Source: Branchiostoma floridae
Lineage: Eukaryota; Chordata; Leptocardii; Amphioxiformes; Branchiostomatidae
Direction: 5' to 3'
DNA: 30,869 nt
Assembly: GCF_000003815.2 (NCBI RefSeq)
Contig: NC_049994.1
Span: 18,878,751-18,909,619 of the forward strand
Made by a program: the position numbers and the translations under genes. Under the pieces are notes generated by a model. It saw only the letters and a list, made by a program, of their open reading frames with translations, was not told the DNA's origin and made no database searches. Shown piece by piece: positions 1 through 11,300 of the stretch; positions within the stretch are counted from its first letter, which is position 1; each line of letters starts with the position of its first letter.

Positions 1-990
1 TTTTTTGTTTAGATATCTAATATGTTCTGTTGTGGTTTGAACGCTTGAAATCATCACGCAAGTTTGGTTGCAACTGTACCACTTGACAGCCTTATCGTCA
101 GTACTCGAGGATCTGTATGTGCATAAATTTTTGCTGGATGAAACATGTTCCGTTTTATCGGGTAGGATAAGACTGAGCCCACAATGTATGTCTTGGAAGA
201 AAAATCTGGTGTTTTGACACTTTTCTGTTTGTACCGGGCCCATCACAACTTCAAGCATACAATGTTATTCCGCCTTCCAATTCAGGCCATGCTGTGAATT
301 GATATGAAACCACTGAGAAAGACTGCAGTGAACTGAAATCTTCATACCGTCAAAAACAATGCACGAAGACCTTTGTGATGTGATGTAAAAGGTGGTTACC
401 TGTTCGTTTTAAAACTTAAGTCAACATTTGAAGCTCAAACGCAACTGAACGATGAGTTTTATACCCGTGGCTATTGTACACGATACTATAGCAAATCCAC
501 GTTTCCGCCATAAAAATGTTGAAAATCGTTTAGAAATTGTTCTGACATTAACGCTTGTCGTCCTCTTAAATCATTGACTAGGGTTAAAATATTGTGTGAA
601 TATCGTAAGTCTGTATGTTGTATGACAAGTTCAATAGCCTTTGAAACCAGTACGCAAAACCTGGGTCGGCAATGCAACGCGCTGTTTCTTCAACCCGACT
701 TTAACAAACACAGGTACATGTAGCTACAAGTTGTAAGTATTTACCTGGTATCTTGAGACATAATCTTGCGATCGTGTTGCCGAGTCGGAGTGGCGACGTT
801 GATATTAAATTTGGACAATACTGCATCCCGTTTCTGGGTGCCAAGACAGCCACAGGCGTCTACGGTATCCATCGCTCTCGATTTAGAAGTAGATATAGAC
901 AATCATGTAGATATAGACGAGTAGAAGGACGCTTATTGGCAATTTCATACCCGATGACTTAGATTTCAAAACTGTTTTCAGTAATACTAA
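1..990. other. Intergenic or intronic, no gene seen
   Basis: AT-rich sequence with only short open frames on both strands, none with recognisable protein similarity or convincing splice context. I see no RNA gene and no clear repeat until the satellite array begins near position 1000. Confidence 0.5.
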
Positions 991-999
991 CCATAACGT

Positions 1000-2090
1000 C
1001 TTCCTAATGATTAAATGCAAAGTTAGCCCATATACATTGAGGCCACCCTCTGTCCCCACCATAAATTCGACCTCTAATCTTTAAACAGTCATAACTCTAG
1101 AACAAAATACGATATTTCAAAACGGGTTTTAGTTTTGTGATACGGACGTTAGTGCCTTTCTAACGACACCAAAGTTAGCCCACTGAGACCACCCACCGCC
1201 CTAACCCTAATTCTGAAGTTCAAATTTTAAACAGTCATAACTCTAGAACGAAAGACGATATTTCAAAACGGGTTTTAGTTTTGTGATGCGGACGTTAGCG
1301 CCTTTCTAACGACACCAAAGTTAGCCCACTGAGACCACCCACTGCCGTAACCCTAATCCTGAAGTTCAAATTTTAAACAGTCATAACTCTAGAACGAAAG
1401 ACGATATTTCAAAACGGGTTTTAGTTTTGTGATGCGGACGTTAGCGCCTTTCTAACGACACCAAAGTTAGCCCACTGAGACCACCCACTGCCGTAACCCT
1501 AATCCTGAAGTTCAAATTTTAAATAGTCATAACTCTAGAACGAAAGACGATATTTCAAAACGGGTTTTAGTTTTGTGATGCGGACGTTAGCGCCTTTCTA
1601 ACGACACCAAAGTTAGCCCACTGAGACCACCCGCTGCCGTAACCCTAATTCTGAAGTTCAAATTTTAAATAGTCATAACTCTAGAACGAAAGACGATAGT
1701 TCAAAACGGGTTTTAGTTTTGTGATGCGGACGTTAGTGCCTTTCTAACGACACCAAAGTTAGCCCACTGAGACCACCCACTGCCGTAACCCTAATCCTGA
1801 AGTTCAAATTTTAAATAGTCATAACTCTAGAACGAAAGACGATATTTCAAAACGGGTTTTAGTTTTGTGATGCGGACGTTAGTGCCTTTCTAACGACACC
1901 AAAGTTAGCTCACTGAGACCACCCACTGCCGTTACCCTAATTCTGAAGTTCAAATTTTAAACAGTACTACGTCTAGAACAATGTCTGCACAATATCTGCA
2001 CAATATCTCAAATTGTTTTTAGTTTTGTAATACATATATTTGGATCGTAATGCTCGGAGTCCTTTTAATCATAGCAATGTTACTCCACTG
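1000..2090. repeat. 146-bp tandem satellite array, about six full units plus decayed edges
   Basis: A unit of exactly 146 bp repeats head to tail. The same landmark (CTGAAGTTCAAATTTTAAA) has its GAAG at 1215, 1361, 1507, 1653, 1799 and 1945, a constant 146-bp step. Inner units differ by only a few substitutions. The first unit (about 1000-1214) and the last (about 1946-2090) are strongly diverged, as expected for the edges of an array kept uniform by unequal exchange. Most inner units contain the telomere-like word TAACCCTAA once. No open frame persists through the array. Confidence 0.92.
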
Positions 2091-2099
2091 GAACTATAT

Positions 2100-3540
2100 A
2101 TCCGCTTAATCACGCTATTTAAAATCTGACCTACTGGTAATCACATGGTCAGGTAGATTAAAAGGTGTTGGTCCGAGAATTACAAACCAACAGACGTACG
2201 TTCGTCTTCACAATATGGCACGTCACATTCAGTCACATCAAAGACTCAGCGTTATGAAGTATCGCTTCTAAGGCGACAGATGCAAGACGTCAGGCAGACT
2301 GACGTCAGGCAAAAAAGTATCTTATAAAACACTTTGAACATTTTGTGGACTCTCTGGGTCTCCCTGCAGCTGGACACAAATAGTTATTCAGGGGTTGGGA
2401 AGGGGGAATCAATAGTAGTGGCCGGAATTAACTTATCCCTGGAGCGAGACCTCCCAAACCTCTGCTTGGAGAATAACAAATAGTCACCCTTGCTTTCTAC
2501 ACGCCAGGCAAATCGGCCCTGTACGGGCCTGGCTCTGGACGGAGTCAGCTGCAAGCGGGATGTCACAGATTAACCGAAGGGTTGCTGGCTGGCGTACCCA
2601 CGGGGCCCACGGGGATTGGTGGTTTGTCAGTGGCCATACTGCGCCTGCGTGGCGGCATTTACGATTTGAAAGCTAACCGGACGTTGTGTAACCGTTCGTT
2701 GAGCTGAGTAGAGTAGAGTTTGTAGTCATTCGTTCTTCTTTTCGTCGGCGTTCTGAACCTTACAGTATCATGGATTACTCGCTCTGGATTACACGGCAGA
2801 CATGCATGTTGTGGGAACAGAATATCATTCCGATTGGTGGGTACGTCAAGTTTGCCGCCAACAGACGGAGAGGATCGAACCAAACCAAACTGCTACAATT
2901 TGTCCTGTGAAAAGATGCTCAGCTGCCGGACAAACATCCCAGGACCCCAGACCATCATTGTAGACAAGTAAGAAGTTTCTTGTCGGCTTCTGTATTGTTG
3001 ACACCTCATTACAGATACATGTACTTTGGTACGACCAAGGAGCTTTTATATATAAAAACTTAAAAATTCTTATTTACCATATGCACTTGCAAGGGAGGGG
3101 GCAGGTCATGTGTACCATGTGTGAGGTATTTTTGCGATCAGAAACGGTGGTTATCGTCAGACCTTGTTGCATCATACAGAATATGCCTTACAGCAGACTG
3201 CAGTGCCCGGTACTCGTTCCATCAGAATACGCATTATCGTGAATTTAAGACAAAGCACAGTACTAGTATATTTTGTTGAAAATTAGACGGTACTAGTCAC
3301 TCTGTCTTTCCTGTCCTGCTGTGGCTATCGGATCGCATGCCATGTTTTGTGTGTACTGCACGTAGTGGGTACAGCTGGATTAAATCAGAGGAGGATGAGC
3401 ACTCCCCAGGAAGTCCGTAACAATCCCTATTTGGTCGACCGACTCCTATATGATTACTATTCCTAGCCTAGCCTGGGTACCCTACTACCATCCTATTCCT
3501 ACTGGGGCTCCTTACACTCGCTACCCTACAAAAATACAGG
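2100..3540. other. Non-coding; possible GC-richer promoter-like patch near 2500-2960
   Basis: No gene can be supported. A moderately GC-rich patch around 2440-2960 contains a 46-codon open frame from ATG at 2769 (+). On the minus strand a 24-codon frame begins at the ATG near 2635 and reads MATDKPPIPVGPVGTPASNP. Either could be a 5' exon of a gene outside the window, but neither matches a family I know. Confidence 0.3.
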
Positions 3541-3552
3541 CGATGGCATGAT

Positions 3553-3641
3553 ATACCGTAAATGTATTTAAGTTCGCGGGGATTTAATTTAGCGGTAAAA
3601 AGGACTTTCCGCGGTGGTTTTATGCTTTGTAGTCTCTTATC
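3553..3641 (-). mobile_element. Partial copy of the palindromic element seen complete at 15607-15824
   Basis: This stretch aligns, in reverse orientation, with the right half of the element at 15607-15824. It shares the terminal CCGTAAATG-like end followed by the GTTCGCGGGGATTTAATTT and CGCGGTGGTTTTA words in the same order. The other half and the second terminus are missing, so it is a truncated, decayed copy. It is followed by a short (CAT)n run at 3639-3653. Confidence 0.7.
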
Positions 3642-3938
3642 ATCATCATCATCGCCGCATGTCAGTTTTGGTCACTGAGGCGGGCCTTATACTCCCGTCA
3701 CATGATATACGATCTTCGGACGTACTTCGCGATCGCAGGAAGGTCGGCTGATTTTAGGACCTTAAGATGGTCTTGCGTATTTTTCGCCCCAAAACTGTCC
3801 CCCTTACATATAAGCGAGGCTCGTGCGATCGTCTCTTAATATTATAAATCTATGATAATGAACCTTCCATGACCTCTTGCACGCGGACAAGGTAACACAA
3901 AACTTCCTCACAAAAAGGCAAGGGATCAATAAAAGTTG

Positions 3939-4477
3939 CTTATTTTGTTGTCGGAATCTTTTTAACCAATGAATGAAATGCGAGAGCATAAAAGAAATGA
4001 CACAGGAAAGGAAAGTGTGTTACAAAGCCACCTACATACTACCACAGGGGCCACAGGGTCAGAATTTATAATACCCTCACATTCCCGGGCCCAGAAATTT
4101 AATATTTGTAAACAAACGGAAGTTGGGCGAACGTCGCCGGAACGTCGCCCGACTGACGGGCGCGTTCGCCATCCGATTTGCAATCGATGATTGAAAATTA
4201 ACACACGACTATCAATCGATAGAAATTGATTGGAGATAATACCTCTTTTCCCGTCTCGAGGGCTATCCTCCGCTGGGAAGTCACTGCTTATCACCTTGCT
4301 TATATCAACAAACCCTGTACTATATTCGTGTCAGTCGCATGAGGACAAGTCGCTAGCGTTCAAGTACAACTTCTTTTGTTTCAATTAAATTGCACCATGT
4401 GCCTCGTGTCCTAACTCCCAACATGTTGCTGGAATTCTGGACTCGAGATTTATGATAAACAAAAAGGAAACGTAATC
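3939..4477. repeat. Upstream copy of a ~540-bp segment duplicated across an N gap
   Basis: The segment reappears at 4581-5117 with an offset of 642 bp and only a handful of single-base differences (for example one extra T in the T-run near the start and one ACC/CCC change). It contains identical short open frames on both strands in the two copies. A 100-N gap lies directly between them, so it is best read as an unresolved haplotype or contig-end overlap and not a biological repeat. Confidence 0.85.
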
Positions 4478-4577
4478 NNNNNNNNNNNNNNNNNNNNNNN
4501 NNNNNNNNNNNNNNNNNNNNNNNNNNNNNNNNNNNNNNNNNNNNNNNNNNNNNNNNNNNNNNNNNNNNNNNNNNNNN
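4478..4577. other. Assembly gap of exactly 100 N
   Basis: One hundred N bases. Exactly 100 is a common placeholder for a gap of unknown size. The flanking near-identical sequence suggests that the two contig ends may overlap. Confidence 0.95.
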
Positions 4578-5117
4578 TGCTTATTTTTGTTGTCGGAATC
4601 TTTTTACCCAATGAATGAAATGCGAGAGCATAAAAGAAATGACACAGGAAAGGAAAGTGTGTTACAAAGCCACCTACATACTACCACAGGGGCCACAGGG
4701 TCAGAATTTATAATACCCTCACATTCCCGGGCCCAGAAATTTAATATTTGTAAACAAACGGAAGTTGGGCGAACGTCGCCGGAACGTCGCCCGACTGACG
4801 GGCGCGTTCGCCATCCGATTTGCAATCGATGATTGAAAATTAACACACGACTATCAATCGATAGAAATTGATTGGAGATAATACCTCTTTTCCCGTCTCG
4901 AGGGCTATCCTCCGCTGGGAAGTCACTGCTTATCACCTTGCTTATATCAACAAACCCTGTACTATATTCGTGTCAGTCGCATGAGGACAAGTCGCTAGCG
5001 TTCAAGTACAACTTCTTTTGTTTCAATTAAATTGCACCATGTGCCTCGTGTCCTAACTCCCAACATGTTGCTGGAATTCTGGACTCGAGATTTATGTATA
5101 AACAAAAAGGAAACGTT
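4578..5117. repeat. Downstream copy of the ~540-bp duplicated segment
   Basis: Near-identical to 3939-4477 (offset 642). After the shared end (AAAAGGAAACGT) this copy continues into unique sequence, as expected if the upstream copy is a contig tail that should have been merged. Confidence 0.85.
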
Positions 5118-5920
5118 AATCAATTAAATACACACACCACAAAATAAAAATACAAGGCTGGGCTAAAACTAGTAAAGGCACGTGATGTTTGGGTGCTACC
5201 AAGTATGAAAAAGATCAAGTGTCGTTTACACGGACGAATTGAGCACACAAGATACATTTTTAAATAATTAGAACGCAACAAAATACTTTCAGGGAAATTA
5301 TGATATAAATATCAACTCTCGGTTGACTGAAATTTCATCATGTTTCCAGTTAGCTGACTAATCCGAAATATTGGGTTAGGGAGAAAGTATTGACTGATCG
5401 GTAAACAAAACTATTAGCGCTCGAAGTTTGATGCATTTTATAAATCTATTGACACTGTCTGAAGGCTAAGTTTACATGTCATTCTTTTTTATGGTACAAA
5501 ACCAATGGAATGTTTTTTTGTCTTCATCTAATTATTACGTGAAGCTTCCAGAAGCTCTCCGTCAGCAGCAGCAGTCCCCTGCATGCTCGCCGCGGGGTTT
5601 ATTTGTACAGGCAAGGTAGCCCGACTGTAACTCTAATGAAGCGAGGGGTTCTCACTGCCCTCTGACCTCCCAGTACGGCCAGCAACCAAAGCCCTGCCGA
5701 AGAATGCACGAGTGCACGGCGCGTCGCGATACTGTGGACATTGTAAAGCCTACCAAACTTTTTACGGCCTGTTTCGGGGTAAAACCTGCATCTGTCAGCA
5801 CCCGGTATCTGTTCCATAAATTCCTCCGTCGGTGTCATTGTTTCTTCAAAACTTCTGCTACAGTTGGTGCATAATGAGGAGGGATTCCATCCAGAATGAC
5901 GGAATAGCGTGTGAAAATTA
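5118..5920. other. Non-coding, no gene recognised
   Basis: No recognisable exon. A 194-codon minus-strand open frame spans 5599-6183, but it has no recognisable domain and crosses the left arm of the inverted repeat at 5921, so I treat it as a chance frame. Confidence 0.45.
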
Positions 5921-6851
5921 GGCCCACTTAATATTACGCTTTTCGCGTCAGCGGTGAAATTTCCCGCTATCGGGACGCCGCATCGGGACCTCTTTATACA
6001 CACCGCCCGGAAATCTGACAGGACTCCCGCGGCGCGCGGTGGAATGTAAAATCTTGGTGAAAGTCTACCCGTAAAGATCGCAGTTTTTTTTACCTGCACG
6101 ATGTTATATTGAACAAACTTGAATTTTTTTGTTTGCGTACCGCTTCCAAGGGATTGAAAATTCAAATGCGTGAATTCTTGCATAAGAAATACAACTTACA
6201 AGTCCCTGACTACGTTGTTGTTTCGCTGACACTTCGACCACAATATTTTCGATAAAAAAGCACTTTAAAACCCTTTCAAAGCAAACTGTTTGATAGAAGA
6301 TCCCTTTCTTTCAGTGATGACCTGCTAAATTATGGCTACGCACTGAAATAACCGTGAAAATACGCATAATTCCTGCAGGTATAATATTCATTCACGTAGA
6401 AACTCAAGCTGCCTGCAGTTCAATGTCATAGCAACAGTCACCGGTGTCATAGCAACGGCCAATCGGAGACGCGTAATGGGATTGCTTCATACAAAATTTG
6501 CAGAGATAGCGGCTTCTGGTTTCGGTTCAACGTAACAATGTATTGCAGGGGAAAATATTCGGAATCGAACTTGTATATTTTTACAGGTCTTCCACAAAAA
6601 TTATGCGAAAGTTGGTCGCCCAAAAATGTGAGAATGAGACTATTTTTCGCTGACAGCCCGCTTGCTTTGAAGGTTGACTGCCGACCCGATTGACGTGAGA
6701 GCCTGCGAAGGTTGCCATTACGGAAATGGCTGGCCGTGAAAACTATTTTTCTATTTCAACGGGAACTCTCTTTACACGGCGCTCTCGCTCTCGTAGTCCC
6801 GTTCTCGCCAGTTCCGCTAACGCGAAAAGCGTAATGTAAATAAAGTGGGCC
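5921..6851. mobile_element. Inverted-repeat-bounded segment, ~930 bp, possible non-autonomous DNA element
   Basis: The left arm 5921-5954 begins GGCCCACTT and contains ATTACGCTTTTCGCGT. It matches the reverse complement of the right arm 6814-6851 (ending AAAGTGGGCC), with a few bases of length difference near the tips. Weaker CCGTTC/GGGAC-type subterminal similarity continues inwards. No transposase is visible inside. A target-site duplication is not clear, so a DNA-transposon origin is an inference. Confidence 0.5.
6424..6466. promoter_or_regulatory. Tandem X-box-like half sites plus CCAAT box
   Basis: The 12-mer TGTCATAGCAAC occurs at 6424-6435 and again at 6445-6456, two helical turns apart. 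GGCCAATCGG follows immediately at 6457-6466. CATAGCAAC resembles an RFX half-site and CCAAT an NF-Y site, and the pairing is typical of animal promoters. No transcript start can be shown. Confidence 0.3.
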
Positions 6852-7289
6852 TTAAAAACAATAGCTCCGCCCAGACGCGCGGCGCTGTCAATCACTGCAC
6901 ATAGCAACGCCAGTCGATCTGTCTGTTGCGCGGTACGATGACTCTTCCCAGACCGTGAAACGCCACAACGTTGTGCATAACCAAGTACAGTTTCCTGCCA
7001 TTATTTTCTATACACCTTTTACTATTTTTCTTCAATATAACTTTGCAATTGTATGTACGAGTAGTGTTTTAGTTTTGTTGCAGTTGACGACAAAATTTTG
7101 TCGCTGCAGCGTCAGGAAGAGACTGACCCTCGCACCGCTCCAAGATAGATCTTGTACGTCGTTTTATCGTGCGCTCAGGGCGTTTCGTCCTTCTTGGGGG
7201 CGGCAAAAATGCTAGCCGTCGTTTAGACAATCATGACTTGAGATCTGATTTGTGTATTTATCGAACCCACCCGTGACGGGACGGCCGTC

Positions 7290-7735
7290 CAAGGCTCGGG
7301 CGGACGCCCGTCCGTACTCGCCCCGCTGTGACTGGACGCCGTCCAGAGCCCATTTGCGCCATCATAAATTCCGTACATGCCGCTAATTAAAGCGTCCCTA
7401 TGCGTCCGGGACGCCGTCCGCGGCCGTCCCAGAGCCCGTCCCGGACCCCGACCCCGTCCGCGCACCCGTCCCAGACCCCGTCTCGGACCCCGTCCCGGAC
7501 CCCGTCCGCGCACCCGTCCCAGAGCACGTCCCGGATCCCGTCCCGGACCCCGTCCGGACGCCCGTCCAGGGCGTCCAAGCGGCCAATTTGGACGGCGTCC
7601 AGGGCGTCCAAGCCGTCCCGGGGCCGTCCCCGGGCGTCCAGGCCGTTCCACTCATCAGCCAAATCGGCCGTCCGGGACGGGTAGCGTCCGGGACGGGCAG
7701 CGTCCCGGACGCCCGTTTTAGGCGTCCCGGACGCT
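7290..7735. repeat. GC-rich minisatellite built from GTCC/GGAC words
   Basis: Degenerate 12-bp units of the type CCCCGTCCCGGA run throughout. A higher-order 48-bp period is visible where CCCGTCCGCGCACCCGTCCC occurs at 7453 and again at 7501. Because the unit is nearly self-complementary, both strands give long Arg/Pro- or Gly/Asp-rich open frames, which are low-complexity artefacts. Towards 7670-7735 the unit shifts to GTCCGGGACG palindromes. Confidence 0.85.
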
Positions 7736-8078
7736 TATCATTTCACAGAGGTGGGATCACTGTTTGTCATATCTAAACTACATTTTGTGATATCTGTTAT
7801 TTAGTATGTATTGTTTTAGATATTTGCTCTCAGACAGACGAGGACAATTTGGCAATGCAGCTGAGTTTAGTAACTCATCTATCAACAAGCAACGAGCAGT
7901 CACAATACCGAGGCCGCAAGGGCGCGGCATTGGAAGGCCAACCCGTTTACCTTCCTAACCAATGTCTGTAGAGATTTTTGATTGATTGTATCTTTCTGCA
8001 TCAGTCTGTCATAAATTTGGGAAATATAATTCAAAGAAAATGTGCCCAGTATTTTAAAGACCCACCTTATAATGATGT

Positions 8079-8122
8079 GATATTTGTTTGTTTGTTTGTT
8101 TGTTTATTTGTTTCTTTGTTAA
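8079..8122. repeat. (GTTT)n microsatellite
   Basis: Imperfect TTTG tetranucleotide run lying in the intron or upstream sequence of the first visible polycystin exon. Confidence 0.8.
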
Positions 8123-8246
8123 AGTATAACTATGGAATCGTCATAAGAAAAACACCACACGTGCGTGTGATGTTGAAGCATTGAAAACTGGGGATATCCG
8201 AGTATCTGTACCCTTCTCAGGTCTGTTATAATGTCCTTTTTTTTAG

Positions 8247-8395
8247 GACCAGTGACAGAGTGTGAAATTGAGAAGAGGGCTGACGAGAAGGAGTTACACA
8301 CCGATGACGTCTACGCCTACCAGATCCAGTGGGCCCGTCTGAGCTGCGTCTTCTGGAGCGAGACCCAGGAAGACTGGAGGACTGACGGCTGTACG
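8247..8395 (+). CDS. Polycystin exon a: first half of the GPS motif
   Basis: Acceptor TTTTTTTTAG ends at 8246 and donor ACG|GTATGT follows 8395. The exon starts in phase 1 and ends in phase 0. The peptide contains SCVFWSETQEDWRTDGCT, which has the GPS signature of Cys-x-x-Trp, a second Trp and Gly-Cys. It is the first polycystin exon I can find; the exon it should splice from is not visible upstream. Confidence 0.9.
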
Positions 8396-11300
8396 GTATG
8401 TACACAAGTCATGCAGGTCTAATAGATTTTATGAAACTTTTACTTCATCAGTACTTACAATCATTACAACACTTCAGCACATACCCTCCCAAAAATAACA
8501 TCCTCATGTTGGTGAAATTTGATAAAGAAAACAGATGCATTCATCATTGGTTACAGTCTGCACTATGTAAACATGACATGTAAAGTTTACTGGACCAGGT
8601 GCGGGATTTCTGTTCAATGTTAGGATATGCTTATAATCAGCTGGATCATGTGAATGGACAGCTTTGATATTGATAGCAAATTTAAAGCCTATTGACTATT
8701 ATAGCAGAATTTACCACATCGCTCAGTGTTTTCCCAAATGATCATTGTTTGAACCAGCAATAAACATGAGATCACAGCAACTTAACTCCGCTTTCCACAG
8801 ATAAGCAAACAGTCCACCATTACCAGTACCATCTGCCACTGCAACCATCTGACGGCCTTCGGAACTGACTTCGTCACACCGCCAAACACCCTAGACTTTG
8901 GGGCGTTGAATTTCAGCGGTTTGGTGGACAACGTTGCCATCGTTTCAACCATCATTGCGGCACTCTGTCTGTTCTCGTTCACATCAGCCCTGATAAAGAT
9001 TGCTGAGCGTGTAGGGAAAAGGAAGGTAAGTAGACATCATCAATTATCCAGATCTTTATACTCTGTTGACTTCTATTTCTCTTCCATTTTTCTCCAGTAT
9101 TGATGTTTATTCAATATAATTTGACAGTGGTAGACATGCTAGTATCACAAAGGGGTAGCTCTGCTGATAAGGGCAACGTGTCATTAACAAGGAAGATTTT
9201 CATAAGTCAATGTTGTTAGTATGCATAGACTATGATATAGTATGAGCTTTGAGAAGTCAGGGTCAGTATGTACATTCATGTTCTATATCTTCACACATTG
9301 TTACAGTTACATCACGCTGTAAGGTTGGACGACCTTCAGAACGGCTACCGGTACCGCCTGATCATCTGGACAGGTGCAGCTAGGCATGCTGGGACAGAGT
9401 CCACCGTTACCTTCAAACTATTCGGCGATGCAGCAAACTCCGATGTGAGAGTGGTCAACATCGCAGAGAAGGTTAGGACGTCAAATTTGGCACTGGCTTC
9501 TCCTATGATCATTTCATTACCCAACTTCCCACTGAAGATTTATTGTGGAATTTTGTTGCTGTTTTATCCACTGAAGACTTCTTGTAGTACATTCATTTAC
9601 GGCATGTCCCAATAGGAGGAATTTTTGTTGCTGTTTTAGGTTTTTACCCCAGGCAGCCAGGTGACCCTGATCTTCAGCACAGCAGAACAGCTGGGTAACA
9701 TGGAGCAGCTGCAGCTCATGCACGACAACAGTGGGGAGGGGAGCCGTGCATCGTGGCACGTGGACAAAGCAGCAGTGCAGGATCTCACCACAGGCAAACT
9801 GTGAGTTCAGTCCAACTTTCCTTGGCTGTCTAGATTCATCTAGGTCCTTACCCAATAATTCAACGTCCAATTGCTTGCGTTAGGCAACACATAAGGTGTG
9901 GTTCTTTTCTTTGTCTCAAAGCCTTACAGCTAACATAGTGAGATTTATTTCCCTTTTGTTGGAACTGCAGGTCCTATTTCTTCTGCGGCGAGTGGCTAGC
10001 AGCCGACCGCGGGGACGGGCAGGTGGTGAAGACCTTTCCTGTCGCCTCTGAGCAGGATCTGCGATCCATCGGGTTCCTGTTCCCGGCAAGTCTGCGGAGC
10101 AATCTGGCAGAGGAGCACCTCTTCCTGTCCATCGCTATCATGCCTGAAGGTAACATTTCGCTTACTGAACTGGGGAATCATAATACAAGATTTAAGATAT
10201 GTCTGAAATTTCCCTGATTATAGTAATTTTTGATATATTTATTATTGTTTACATCAGGCTTAACTGTATTTTAAATGCATGAATACCTCTTGTTTTCAAT
10301 GTTAAATCAAGTGTATCGAGTGTGTTGCTTTGGTTTTATTCTTTATCACAAAACCGACTTGTTCTGATGAAAAATGTCCCTGCTATGTTCCTTTACAGAT
10401 AGCATTTTCACCCGCAGCCAGAGGCTCGGCTGCTGCCTGAGTCTCCTCCTCATGTCCATGGTGTCCAGCGCCATGTGGCTAAGGGACGAAACAAAAACCC
10501 AGGTTGTGCAGGCCGTCAGCCTGGGGCCGTTCTCCTTCACTCTGAATGGAGTCTACACGGGAATCATGGCCAGCCTCACCTGCCTTCCTGTCATCGGGGC
10601 CATAAGCCTGCTGTTCCAGTACAGCCGACCCAGCAACAAGGGCAACCCCCGGGTCAGAGATGTGGAGATGGGTGTTTCGGCTGAGGCACCCACGCAGCAA
10701 GGACCAGCCAAGGGCCTGCCACACTGGTGCAAGTACGTGGCCTGGGTGCTGGTGGTGCTGTCTGCTGTGGGGTCATCTGTCTTCACCGTGCTGTACAGTC
10801 TGGAGTGGGGCAAGGACAAGTCCGAGAGGTGGCTGTCTGGGTACTTCTTGGCTTTTTTGGCGGACATCTTCGTCATGCAACCAGGAAAGGTAAGGATATG
10901 TTCTCTGTTGATTTCAACTGTAACCTCCGCCTAAAAAAAATTAGAAAAGAGGTCTTCCCAAGATTATCTTGAGCATCTAGTGTTAATAAATGTAATACAA
11001 TTCAGATATTTAGGTAGACAATCTTGAGAAAGCCTCTATAACAACGTTTTTTGAGGTGGCGGTAAAATGGCACCTGGTGGAATTATGAGCATGTACATGT
11101 ATGTTGCATGTACATCAGGGCTCTAGCCAGCGTCCGTTTTCCCGTCAAATGACTGAAATGTGCTGCGTCTGACGGAAAAATTTTAAAACCAATCCGTCAC
11201 CTTTGACGGACAAAAATCCTGGTGGAAGCTACAGGCGGCTTGGGGACGCTGTCCACGGCCGTAAAAGCCACACACTGTTTGTTTTGCTATTGTTATGATT

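Noticed and set aside
3969-4936. Conserved 73- to 110-codon frames on both strands of the duplicated segment
   Set aside because: Their conservation reflects near-identical duplicated DNA, probably an assembly artefact, and not selection on a protein.
5599-6183. 194-codon minus-strand open frame, the longest gap-free frame in the window
   Set aside because: No recognisable domain, and it crosses the left arm of the inverted repeat at 5921. It has no supporting splice or start context, so chance is more likely than a gene.
7223-7721. Several long Arg/Pro- or Gly/Asp-rich frames on both strands
   Set aside because: They are translations of the GTCC/GGAC minisatellite; open frames on both strands follow from the stop-poor repeat.
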